From contig CAWFXC010000005.1 of the NCBI GenBank assembly GCA_963819735.1, positions 372,001-436,000 on the forward strand: a stretch of 64,000 nucleotides of DNA, written 5' to 3'. Both the position numbers and the translations under genes were made by a program. The DNA is from CAWFXC01 sp963819735 (GTDB lineage: Bacteria; Actinomycetota; Acidimicrobiia; IMCC26256; DASPTH01). Shown piece after piece: positions 24,434-32,024 of the stretch (positions are counted from its first letter, which is position 1; each line of letters starts with the position of its first letter). The notes under the pieces were generated by a model. It saw only the letters and a program-made list of their open reading frames with translations, was not told the DNA's origin and did no database searches.

Positions 24434-25637
24434 CGGGGAGGTCGCTCGGCCACTCGACGTCGGGTAGTGGCTTCGAGAACGGCCCGTACTTCGGCTGGGC
24501 GGTCGCGCGGTAGCGATCGGTCGAGTGCACGCGGTCGCCGTCGTGCTGCGGGATCACGTGATCGCCGAAGAGCTCGAGGATCTCGAAGTTCTCGTCGGGG
24601 TGCAGATCCTGCGGGAACGCGATGCAGAGTTGATCGCATCCCACCTGCTTGTAGCTCTCGAGTTGCTCCGAGACTTCGTCGGGGGTCCCGACCATCATGT
24701 AGCCCTCGGCGATCATCGCGTCGAGGAAGGCGTCGGGATCGTTGCCGGCGATGTCGCGCAGTCGGAGGGGCACCGGCGGGCTCGGCCAGGTCGATGCCCC
24801 CGGATTCTTCGGCATCGTGTCGTGGTACAGGTTCACCATCGTCACGACATAGCTACCCATACGGTCGAGGGCGAGGTCACGCGCGCGCTTGCGGTCCTGC
24901 ATGCAGATGGCGCCGTTCGTCATCATGATGTTGTCGTTCATAAACTGCCCGATCGGGTCCGTGCACTCCGCGATTCCCTCCTTGTACGCGGCGATGCGGC
25001 CGCGGAGGTTGTAGACCGGCTCGAAGTTGAACGCGATCGCGCCGATCCCCGCCTTCCCGGCCTTGTGGAACGTCGGCTCGTTGCCGCAGGCGACCCATAT
25101 GGGTGGGTGGCCCGGTCCGTAGGGCTTGGGAAGGATGTTGTGTGGCGTGGGCACGGTGAAGTGCTCGCCGTGGTGCTCGTAGTCGACCTGTTCCCACATG
25201 CGCGGCACCTCGCGCACGACCTCGTCCCACTCCGCCTTGGTGGAGTTCGTGTCCATGATGTTGAAGCTCTTGAGCTCGTGGCTGCCGGCACCCCGCCCGG
25301 TGCCCCATTCGTAGCGGCGGTTGGTGACGTGGTCGAGCATCGCGGCGCGTTCCGCGTAGCGGACCGGATGTTCTTTGCGGGGGGACAGGCTGTTGATCCC
25401 GGACGAGAGATGGATGTAGTCGGTACTGCGCGCGACGTAGCCCATGACCACCTCGGGCGCCGACATGTGGCTGTACTCGGTGAGCGCGTGGTGCTCTCCG
25501 AACCAGGCGTACTTCCAGTTGTGCTTGTCAGCGAAGATCGCGTACTCCGCCTCGCGCATCAGCTGCTGGTGCTCCCAACCTGTGTCGTGGGCACCGGGCC
25601 CGGGGATGAAGCCGTTGAGGAAGATGCCGAACTCCAT
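24414..25637 (-). CDS. LLM-class flavin-dependent monooxygenase (first)
   Basis: A 407-residue bacterial luciferase-like TIM-barrel enzyme, using reduced FMN or F420. MEFGIFLNGFIPG begins the first strand. WFGEHHALTEYSHMSAPEVVMGYVA, GINSLSPRKEHPVRYAERAAMLDHV and YEWGTGRGAGSHEL are family blocks, and MMVGTPDEVSEQLE near the C-terminus is typical. It follows the amidohydrolase gene (transcribed 26828 to 25656) by 18 bp, so the two are one operon transcribed away from the TetR gene. It could cleave or oxygenate the pathway substrate. Cofactor identity is not decidable by eye. Confidence 0.88.
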   Translation of the reverse strand: MEFGIFLNGFIPGPGAHDTGWEHQQLMREAEYAIFADKHNWKYAWFGEHHALTEYSHMSAPEVVMGYVARSTDYIHLSSGINSLSPRKEHPVRYAERAAMLDHVTNRRYEWGTGRGAGSHELKSFNIMDTNSTKAEWDEVVREVPRMWEQVDYEHHGEHFTVPTPHNILPKPYGPGHPPIWVACGNEPTFHKAGKAGIGAIAFNFEPVYNLRGRIAAYKEGIAECTDPIGQFMNDNIMMTNGAICMQDRKRARDLALDRMGSYVVTMVNLYHDTMPKNPGASTWPSPPVPLRLRDIAGNDPDAFLDAMIAEGYMMVGTPDEVSEQLESYKQVGCDQLCIAFPQDLHPDENFEILELFGDHVIPQHDGDRVHSTDRYRATAQPKYGPFSKPLPDVEWPSDLPVTAMRT

Positions 25638-25655
25638 GTGACCGCGTCTCCTGAT

Positions 25656-26828
25656 TCAGGTCCGGCTCGGCGCGGGGAGTGGGTCTCCCATGCGGGCGAA
25701 GCAGTCTTCGATGTTGGCGCCCATGAACGTGCGCTTCGTGTCGGCGTCGAGTTCCGCCAACAGCGCGTCGTAGTGAGCGGTCGGCTCGGGGTTGCTCTCG
25801 TTGTGCGCGTAGTCGGAGGAGAACACGACACACTCCGGATAGCGGTCGAGAATGTCCAACGGCGACTGATGCGCCCGGGGGAGCGGCGTCACCCGCACGT
25901 TGCGGCGCACGGTCTCCGCCGGGCTCAATTCGAAGGTGTAGGGGCCCATGTAGACCGCCGACTCCGGTAGCGCCGGACCACGTGCCTCCATGTGGTCGAC
26001 CGTGCCGGCGAACCAGTGCACCCCGAACTCCGCGAACACGAGGGTGAGGTTCGGGTGCCGATCGAACACACCACCGAAGACCATTCCGTTCAGCATCAGC
26101 TGCACGGCCTGGTGGTTCTGGCAGGCCCCGAGCTGTCGCAGCACCATGCCGTCGTCGTAGTTCGACCATGCGTCGTCGAAGCTGTTATAGCCCGATCCGA
26201 CGTGCACCTCGGCGATCATGCCGAGGTCTACTGCCGCCGACCACAGCGACTCGAAGTAGGGGTGCATCGGAGGAAGACCGGGAACGGGCACGGGCGCGAT
26301 GAGGAAGCTACGGCTCCCACGCGCGCGCATGCGTGCGAGTTCGGCGAGCGCCCAGTCCATGTCGGTCAGATCGAGTGACGTCGCCGGGATCAGGCGTTGC
26401 TCATTTCCTGCGACCTGGTCTGCGAGCCACGTGTTGCACGTGCCGATGACCTCACGCGCGAACGCGCGGTCGTCGATCGTGCGCGCGTACCCGGCACCTT
26501 CGAGACAGAGAACATTGGTGACGTCGATGCCGACGCGGTCCATCCACGCGAGACGAGCGACGGGGTCGGCGGGCGTGTGCATGGCCGAGCCCTCGAAGCC
26601 GTACCCCTCGATCTTCTCTTCGCCGAGGATGGCGGCGATCCTGGGCGGCAGCAGTTCTTCGCGTGGCGGACGCCGATCCTCCGGAATGCGAGCGAGCAGG
26701 TCGCCGACCTGGGCCTGGACCGTGGCGACCGCAACGGAATACTCCGGCAGTCGTGCTGCGAGGTGTGGGTAGTCGGCGAGCCATGCCCGCCCAGGCTCGA
26801 AGTGCGTGTCGACGTCGAAGACGGTCAT
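25656..26828 (-). CDS. Amidohydrolase_2-family hydrolase/decarboxylase
   Basis: A 390-residue metal-dependent TIM-barrel protein of the ACMSD/amidohydrolase_2 type. The start FDVDTHFEPG has a single His where classic members have HxH. HTPADPVARLAWMDRVGIDVTNV, MIAEVHVGSG (barrel His), FAEFGVHWFAGTVDHM and VVFSSDYAHNESNPEP (terminal Asp ligand) are visible. Members decarboxylate or hydrolyse ring-derived acids. ATG 26828 follows AAGGAGG (minus strand). It shares the 181-bp operator-bearing region with the divergent TetR gene and is cotranscribed with the LLM monooxygenase. Confidence 0.88.
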   Translation of the reverse strand: MTVFDVDTHFEPGRAWLADYPHLAARLPEYSVAVATVQAQVGDLLARIPEDRRPPREELLPPRIAAILGEEKIEGYGFEGSAMHTPADPVARLAWMDRVGIDVTNVLCLEGAGYARTIDDRAFAREVIGTCNTWLADQVAGNEQRLIPATSLDLTDMDWALAELARMRARGSRSFLIAPVPVPGLPPMHPYFESLWSAAVDLGMIAEVHVGSGYNSFDDAWSNYDDGMVLRQLGACQNHQAVQLMLNGMVFGGVFDRHPNLTLVFAEFGVHWFAGTVDHMEARGPALPESAVYMGPYTFELSPAETVRRNVRVTPLPRAHQSPLDILDRYPECVVFSSDYAHNESNPEPTAHYDALLAELDADTKRTFMGANIEDCFARMGDPLPAPSRT

Positions 26829-26890
26829 CGGGCCTCCTTGTGGGGGGTCGCGCGACGCGGAGATGGTGGCGCTCGACTCCGGGTAATTCT

Positions 26891-26968
26891 GACAACGTTA
26901 TGATAAACCAAGCGTCGACTCGACGCACGGGGGCTCCGGGAGCACAGGGGGAAGCGACAGCGTTGTTA
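26891..26968. promoter_or_regulatory. Two operator-like sites between the amidohydrolase and TetR genes
   Basis: GACAACGTTATG (26891-26902) keeps the left half and centre of the palindrome. ACAGCGTTGTTA (26957-26968) differs from ACAACGTTGTTA at one base. They lie in the divergent intergenic region, so a single TetR dimer could control both directions, including its own gene (inference). Confidence 0.6.
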
Positions 26969-27009
26969 GCCTCGCGGTTCACGACCATCCTGTTGGGAGA
27001 CCTCAGCTC

Positions 27010-27627
27010 ATGACTGCGACCCGAGAAGACGCACCATCCACCGGCGCGGTGGGGGAGCGCGGCCGCACGACTCGTGCGGCGCTGGTGGAGTCGGCGGGCG
27101 AACTCTTCGTCGAGGAAGGGTACGGAGCGGTCTCGGTCCGCGACCTCGCCCGGCGGACCCACCTCACGAGCGGAGCCATCTACGGCCATTTCCGCAACAA
27201 GGCGGATCTCCTCGTCGCGGTGATCGCGGATCGGATCGCGACCGAGCTCGAAATGCGGGCGGGGAAACCGACGACCCTGGCCGCCTCGATCGGTCGGCAG
27301 TGGCGCACCTATCGGTCGCGTACGGCGATGCGGGCACTTCTCGTCGAGGGTGCGGCAGCCGCACGGGTCGACGACGATGTTCGTACCGAGCTGACCGAGT
27401 TGCTCAGCGCCAAGTTGGAGGAGTGGCGTGGCATCTACCACGAGATCCAGGCGGACGAGAAGCTCGATCCCGACGTCGACATGGACACACTCGTGATGAT
27501 GCTCTTTTCGGCGGAGGTCGGCCTCGGGGTCCTCGAGTCGATCGGCGTCGAGCCGCCGAAGCCCGGAGCATGGGGAGGGCTGATCGAGCGCCTCCTCAGC
27601 TCGTTGCAGACCCGTCAACCCGCCTGA
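27010..27627 (+). CDS. TetR-family transcriptional regulator (probable cluster regulator)
   Basis: A 205-residue TetR. The N-terminal DNA-binding domain reads TRAALVESAGELFVEEGYGAV, and the HTH itself is VSVRDLARRTHLTSGAIYGHFRNKADLL (about 38-65). The C-terminal ligand-binding half (LVEGAAAARVDDDVRTELTE, VMMLFSAEVGLGVLES) is variable, as expected. ATG 27010 is preceded by two ACAACGTTGT-type sites, and the same sites occur before four transcription units of the surrounding cluster. This makes it the best candidate for their repressor. The effector is unknown. Converges with the SDR gene with only 4 bp between stops. Confidence 0.9.
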   Translation: MTATREDAPSTGAVGERGRTTRAALVESAGELFVEEGYGAVSVRDLARRTHLTSGAIYGHFRNKADLLVAVIADRIATELEMRAGKPTTLAASIGRQWRTYRSRTAMRALLVEGAAAARVDDDVRTELTELLSAKLEEWRGIYHEIQADEKLDPDVDMDTLVMMLFSAEVGLGVLESIGVEPPKPGAWGGLIERLLSSLQTRQPA

Positions 27628-27631
27628 GCGA

Positions 27632-28407
27632 TCATTTCATCATCCCGCCCGACACTGACAGGTCGTCGCCGGTGACGAACGACGAAGCGTCGCTCACGAG
27701 GTAGCAGACCGGGCCGACGATCTCGCTCGGGTCGGCGATGCGCTTCTGGAATGTGCCACCGGCCACGAGGTCGAAGAAGCCGGGCGCCGTACGAGCGCCG
27801 CCTTCCATCATCTCGCTCATGAACGGACCGGGCGACAACATGTTCACTCTGATCCCGTGCTGCGCCCATTCCATCGCCATGCTCTTCGTGAGATTGAGCA
27901 ACGCGCCTTTCGACGACCCGTACGCGCAGACCGCTCCGCCGCCCGAGTACGCGGCCATGGTGCCGATGTTCACGATGCTGCCGGCTCTCTGGTCACGCAT
28001 GATGGGAAACACACACTGGCTCGTGCGCAATGGTCCCTCGAGGTTCACCGCGAACACCTTGCGCCAGTAATCGAGCGTCATGGCTTCCGGCGTGATGCGC
28101 GCCGGGTTGATGCCGGCGTTGTTCACGAGTCCGTCGATACGGCCGAAGCGTTCGCGGACTGCTTCGACGAATCCCGGGATCGCGTCCCATTCGCCGACGT
28201 GACACGCGGGGGGAAGACCTCGGCGCCCGTCGCCTCCGCCACCTCGGACGCGACCTGCTCGCACAGGTCCTGCTTACGGCTGCTGATCACGACCGACGCC
28301 CCTGCGGAGGCCAGGCCTTCGGCCATCGCCCGGCCGATGCCCTTGGTCGAGCCGGTCACGATCACGACCTTGCCGGTGAGATCGAACAACTCTGCGGTCT
28401 GCCGCAT
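27632..28407 (-). pseudogene. Short-chain dehydrogenase/reductase, frameshifted at a G6 run
   Basis: ATG 28407 with GGGAGG upstream begins LFDLTGKVVIVTGSTKGIGRAMAE (TGxxxGIG). After ATGAEVFPP the frame is lost at plus-strand GGGGGG 28208-28213. One added base joins it to ACHVGEWDAIPGFVEAVRE and the remaining normal SDR: LVNNAGINPA, SIVNIGTMAAYSGG, AVCAYGSSKGALLNL (Tyr/Lys) and the closing FVTGDDLSVSGGMMK, for 258 residues. It is divergent from the binding-protein gene across the tandem operators. A homopolymer undercall is the likeliest cause. Confidence 0.85.
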
Positions 28408-28500
28408 GACGGTCCTCCCGTGGAAGCCATAGACATCGGAATATAACGCTGCTATTTGCCGTCCGGGCCAGAGGGCTGCACGGCGACGAGCAATGTTGGC

Positions 28501-28529
28501 GCAACGTTGTTACAGTACAACGTTGTTAC
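28501..28529. promoter_or_regulatory. Tandem ACAACGTTGTTAC operators before the binding-protein gene
   Basis: GCAACGTTGTTAC (28501-28513) and GTACAACGTTGTTAC (28515-28529) are two copies of the palindrome, 16 bp centre to centre, 25 bp before ATG 28554. A third weak match, ATAACGCTGCTATT (about 28442-28455), lies nearer the divergent SDR. This is the strongest operator cluster in the window and marks the binding-protein gene as a main target. Confidence 0.7.
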
Positions 28530-28553
28530 GGAGTCAGCTTTTGAGGGGGAAGC

Positions 28554-29924
28554 ATGAAGTTCTTACGTTGGATGGCCGTGTGCCTCGTGGTCGCGCTCGG
28601 TCTCGGGGCGACGGCCTTGGCTGCGGGTGCAGGTGCGCAGTCGAGCACGAGCGAGAAGCCGAAAGCCACTGATGTCGGGATCACCGACAAGGAGATCCAT
28701 GTCGCGGTGATCGCCGACGTCAACAGTCCGTTGGCACCGAACCTGTTCAAGGCGTCGGTCGACGGGGTGCAGGGTTGGGCGAAGTACATCAACAGCAAGG
28801 CCGGGGGTGGGGGTCTCGCGGGCCGCAAGGTCGTGGTCGATTTCTACGACTCGAAGCTGAACCCGACGGAGACAAAGAACGCGGAGATCACCGCGTGCCA
28901 GAACGACGTTGCCGCGGTGGGCACCTCGGCGGTGTTCCTGACGTCGGTCGACGACATGCGCAACTGCAAGGATTCGACCGGCGCGGTCACCGGCCTGCCT
29001 GACATCCCGTTCGTGTCGACCGCGTTGGTGCAGCAGTGCTCCGACGAGTCGTTCCCGATCGCGCCGCCGCAGGTGTTGTGTGACACCGCGAGCCAGCACC
29101 CGCAGACGTTCCAGGCGGACGTTGCGCGTGGCTACTACTACCTGAACAAGTTCGGCAAGGATCTCCACGGCATCTACATCTTCGGCAGCGACTCGAAGTC
29201 GGCGCGCGACGCCTCGTTCGCCAGCCTCGGTGGTTTGCGCGACATCGGTGGTGTGGACAAGGGCATCAAGTCCGACCAGGACTTCGACCTCTCGAGCTCG
29301 GCGACGCAGTCGGAGTACACCCCGATCGTGCAGACGATGAAGAACAAAGGCGCGAACTACGCGCAGTGCACGGGTCCGTACACGTGCACGGTGTTGTTGC
29401 GCAAGGAAGCGGCCCTGCAGGGCGTCACCAGCGTCAAAGTCTGGGACTGCGGCGTGCAGTGCTACGACAAGCAGTTCCTCCAGGCCGGCGGCACCGATGT
29501 GGATGGTGAGTATGCCGACACGCTGTTCCTGCCCTTCTACAACAAGGCAGACCAGAAGGCGAACCCGATGCTCGCCAACGTCGTCAAGTACGTGGGCGCA
29601 GACAAGATCGCCGGTTACGGCATGTACGCATGGGCGGCCGGCCTGGCGTTCCGTGACGCGGTGAACGCGCAGGTGAAGGCGGGTGGCGTGAACAGCGTCA
29701 CGCGTAAGACGATCTTCGAGCAGCTCAACAAGATCCACACGTTCGACGCTGACGGCATCATCGCGCCGATCGACCTTGCCGGTCGCGGCGCATCCGCGTG
29801 CTCGGTCCTGAACCAGGTGAAGAACGGCGCCTACGTGCGGGTCGAGCCGACGAAGCCCGGCACGTTCGGGTGCCCGAAGAACGGAAAGATCCTCCGCAAG
29901 CTCGACCTGTTCACCGGTAGCTGA
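28554..29924 (+). CDS. Extracellular substrate-binding protein (type I periplasmic fold)
   Basis: A 456-residue exported binding protein of the branched-chain amino acid/amide ABC type (Peripla_BP_6). Residues 1-28 form a Sec signal peptide (MKFLRWMAVCLVVALGLGAT...) without a lipobox. GITDKEIHVAVIADVNSPLAPNLF opens the fold; KVVVDFYDSKLNP and YYLNKFGKDLHGIYIFGSD are typical alternating strands. Several cysteine pairs (e.g. CTGPYTC, CGVQC) suggest disulfides. No permease or ATPase genes are adjacent, so it must use components elsewhere or act as a sensor. Tandem operators upstream suggest induction by the same signal as the rest of the cluster. Confidence 0.88.
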   Translation: MKFLRWMAVCLVVALGLGATALAAGAGAQSSTSEKPKATDVGITDKEIHVAVIADVNSPLAPNLFKASVDGVQGWAKYINSKAGGGGLAGRKVVVDFYDSKLNPTETKNAEITACQNDVAAVGTSAVFLTSVDDMRNCKDSTGAVTGLPDIPFVSTALVQQCSDESFPIAPPQVLCDTASQHPQTFQADVARGYYYLNKFGKDLHGIYIFGSDSKSARDASFASLGGLRDIGGVDKGIKSDQDFDLSSSATQSEYTPIVQTMKNKGANYAQCTGPYTCTVLLRKEAALQGVTSVKVWDCGVQCYDKQFLQAGGTDVDGEYADTLFLPFYNKADQKANPMLANVVKYVGADKIAGYGMYAWAAGLAFRDAVNAQVKAGGVNSVTRKTIFEQLNKIHTFDADGIIAPIDLAGRGASACSVLNQVKNGAYVRVEPTKPGTFGCPKNGKILRKLDLFTGS

Positions 29925-29942
29925 CCAAGGTCCCCCAGCGAC

Positions 29943-29979
29943 CGACGTCCGGGTGCGGCCCCCCTGCACCCGGACGTCG
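29943..29979 (+). terminator. Perfect 14-bp stem-loop
   Basis: CGACGTCCGGGTGC (29943-29956) and GCACCCGGACGTCG (29966-29979) pair fully around a 9-nt loop, 19 nt after the binding-protein stop. A C-rich rather than T-rich tail follows, as in many high-GC terminators. It likely isolates this transcript from the P450 gene. Confidence 0.7.
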
Positions 29980-30126
29980 CCGCGCCCCGCGCTGTACGTG
30001 GGTGGGAGCGCGGTGAGGGTCAGCGCGCTGAGGCGCCCGCGAGTCGAGCCTGCGGGGTTGGGCGTGCGGGGACTCGCGGGATCTGTTCTGATTGCTCGGC
30101 GCAGTAGCCGAGATCCGGAGGGGGCC

Positions 30127-31359
30127 ATGACTGCAGACATTCCGGCGGGGGCGTTGCTCGATCCTGCCGTCCTGGATGACCCGTACCCGTTCTACGAGCA
30201 GCTGCGGAGCGAAGCACCGGTCTGGCACGTCGGGGACACCGACGTGTTCGTTGCGAGCACGTTCGAGACGGTTGCCGATGCAACCGGGAGAGTCCAGGAC
30301 TTCTCCTCGAACATGCGGTACTTGCTGTATCGCGACGACGGTGGCCTCCCGGCGCGGCTTTCGTTCGGCGGCGACACGGGCGTGCAGACGCTGGCGACGG
30401 CCGATCCTCCGATTCACGCGATCCACCGTGGTGTCGTGTTCCCGGACCTGATGGCGAAGCGGATGACGTCCCTGGAGTCCGACGTCGAAGCAATCGTTGC
30501 GCGGTGCCTCGCGGTCGCGCTCGCGGAGGAACGTACGGACTTCATGGACACGGTCGGCAACGCGGTGCCGATCAACGTCATCAGCCAGTTGATCGGGTTC
30601 CAGGACAGCGATCCCGACGTCCTGCTCGAAACCGCGTTCGACTCGACGCGGATGATCGGCGCCACCGTCACGCTCGATGAACTCGGCGCATTGGTCACCC
30701 GAACCGGCGAGATCGGCGAATGGATCACTGAACAGCTGGCCGTTGTCGCCGATGCGCCGGGTGACGACTTGTTGGGCACCGTCGCTCGAGGCATTGCGGA
30801 TGGTGCGATGACCCTCGCGGAAGGCGTGGTCACGATCCAGATCTTGCTCGGCGCGGGTGGCGAGTCGACCACCAGCCTCCTCGGCAACGGGGTGCGCGTC
30901 CTCGCGGAACGCGAGGAGCTCCAGACGGAACTCCGTCAACATCCCGAGCTGGTGCCGGCGTTCGTGGAGGAGATCTTGCGGCTCGAGTCGCCGTTTCGTC
31001 ACCACCTTCGGTGGGTCGCGAAAGACACGACGCTGGGCGGCGTCGACATTCCTGCTGAATCCAGCTTGTTGCTGTTCTGGGGATCGGCGGGCCGAGACCG
31101 CGCCGAATACGAGGACGCGGATGAGGTTGTGCTCGATCGTGGGTCGCCTCGACATCACGTCGCGTTCGGGCGTGGCATCCACCACTGCGTCGGGGCTCCA
31201 CTCGCCCGGCTGGAAGCACGCATCGTGTTCACCGCGCTGCTCGCGCAGACCAGCCATTTTGCGTTGGACTCCCGGCAGCCGCCGCGACGCGTCGAGAGTT
31301 TGATGGTTCGCCGCAACGAGACGCTCCCAATTCTCGTAACCCCGGCACCTCGGACCTGA
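30127..31359 (+). CDS. Cytochrome P450 (first)
   Basis: A 410-residue soluble bacterial P450 starting ATG 30127 after CGGAGGGGGC. Landmarks: DDPYPFYEQLRSEAPVW at the N-terminus, the oxygen-binding I-helix LLGAGGESTTSLLGNG, the ExxR motif FVEEILRLESPF, and the heme loop FGRGIHHCVGAPLARLE with Cys354 as thiolate ligand. The I-helix has GGES in place of the usual GxDT, an acid change at a position that affects proton delivery. No ferredoxin is adjacent. Substrate unknown. It may extend the pathway of the preceding cluster but shows no shared operator. Confidence 0.92.
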   Translation: MTADIPAGALLDPAVLDDPYPFYEQLRSEAPVWHVGDTDVFVASTFETVADATGRVQDFSSNMRYLLYRDDGGLPARLSFGGDTGVQTLATADPPIHAIHRGVVFPDLMAKRMTSLESDVEAIVARCLAVALAEERTDFMDTVGNAVPINVISQLIGFQDSDPDVLLETAFDSTRMIGATVTLDELGALVTRTGEIGEWITEQLAVVADAPGDDLLGTVARGIADGAMTLAEGVVTIQILLGAGGESTTSLLGNGVRVLAEREELQTELRQHPELVPAFVEEILRLESPFRHHLRWVAKDTTLGGVDIPAESSLLLFWGSAGRDRAEYEDADEVVLDRGSPRHHVAFGRGIHHCVGAPLARLEARIVFTALLAQTSHFALDSRQPPRRVESLMVRRNETLPILVTPAPRT

Positions 31360-31396
31360 GTCCGACGCGGAGATCTGCTCGTTCGCGATGCCGGCG

Positions 31397-31996
31397 TCAG
31401 GACCGCTTCGACGTGCGACTGTTGATCGCTTCGAGTTCGCGCAGTAGCTCGTCGGCGAGATCGCGCTCGGCCGCGTAGTAGCGCTCGCCCCAACGAGTGA
31501 CGAGCGCGGGGTAGTTGAAGTCTTCGGTCGTCTCGGCGACGGCTCGCGAAAGCGCGAGCTCCTCGATCATCTGCTCCGCGTAGGCGCGGTGCTGCTCCAC
31601 CGTGTCGCGCAGGGTCGCGGGATCGGCGAGATGGCCGAGCCACACGCGCAGGAGGACCCCGTGCTTGAGGAGGGGCGGCTCCACGGGCGCGTCGTGCAAC
31701 CAGCTGCGGAGCGCCTGCTCACCAGCCGGCGTGATGCGGTACAGCCGCTTGTTGCGCAGTTCGTCCTGCGCGGCCGTGCGCGCCTCGACGAAGCCGAGCC
31801 CATCCAGCCGCCGGAGCTCCCCGTAGATCTGGCTGATCGCCGGGCTCCAGTAGAAGAACCGCAGGGACGTGTCGGCCCACTTCTTCAGGTCGTAGCCCGA
31901 GAGCTCGCGCCCGAAGGACAGGAGCCCCAGCACGGCCCACCCCGTGGCGGGCAGGTCGGGCAGTGGTTCGGGGGGCGGCGTCGGCGGCCTTGACAT
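31397..31996 (-). CDS. PadR-family transcriptional regulator
   Basis: A 199-residue PadR regulator. The winged helix is visible from about residue 18 (GWAVLGLLSFGRELSGYDLKKWAD, SPAISQIYGELRRLDGLGFVEA, KRLYRITPAGEQALRSWLHD), followed by the helical dimerisation half (RAYAEQMIEELALSRAV, RYYAAERDLADELLRELEAI). ATG 31996 lies only 28 bp from the divergent monooxygenase start, and an AT-rich repeat overlaps its start codon, implying autorepression. PadR proteins often respond to phenolic or other toxic ligands. It most likely controls the monooxygenase-SDR pair. Confidence 0.92.
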   Translation of the reverse strand: MSRPPTPPPEPLPDLPATGWAVLGLLSFGRELSGYDLKKWADTSLRFFYWSPAISQIYGELRRLDGLGFVEARTAAQDELRNKRLYRITPAGEQALRSWLHDAPVEPPLLKHGVLLRVWLGHLADPATLRDTVEQHRAYAEQMIEELALSRAVAETTEDFNYPALVTRWGERYYAAERDLADELLRELEAINSRTSKRS

Positions 31997-32018
31997 ATCA
32001 AATCAGGATATATCTAAT
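31995..32018. promoter_or_regulatory. PadR operator/promoter between divergent starts
   Basis: ATATC (31995-31999) and GATAT (32007-32011) form an inverted repeat, and GATATATC (32007-32014) is itself a palindrome, in a strikingly AT-rich 28-bp spacer. TATCTAAT (32011-32018) resembles a -10 element 7 bp before ATG 32025, and no Shine-Dalgarno is present on that side, so a leaderless mRNA is likely. Confidence 0.55.
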
Positions 32019-32024
32019 CGTCCT

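Noticed and set aside
16679..28529. ACAACGTTGT sites as KstR-type steroid regulon operators
   Set aside because: The known KstR motif has AAC and GTT separated by two bases; here they are adjacent, and KstR2-type spacing does not fit either.
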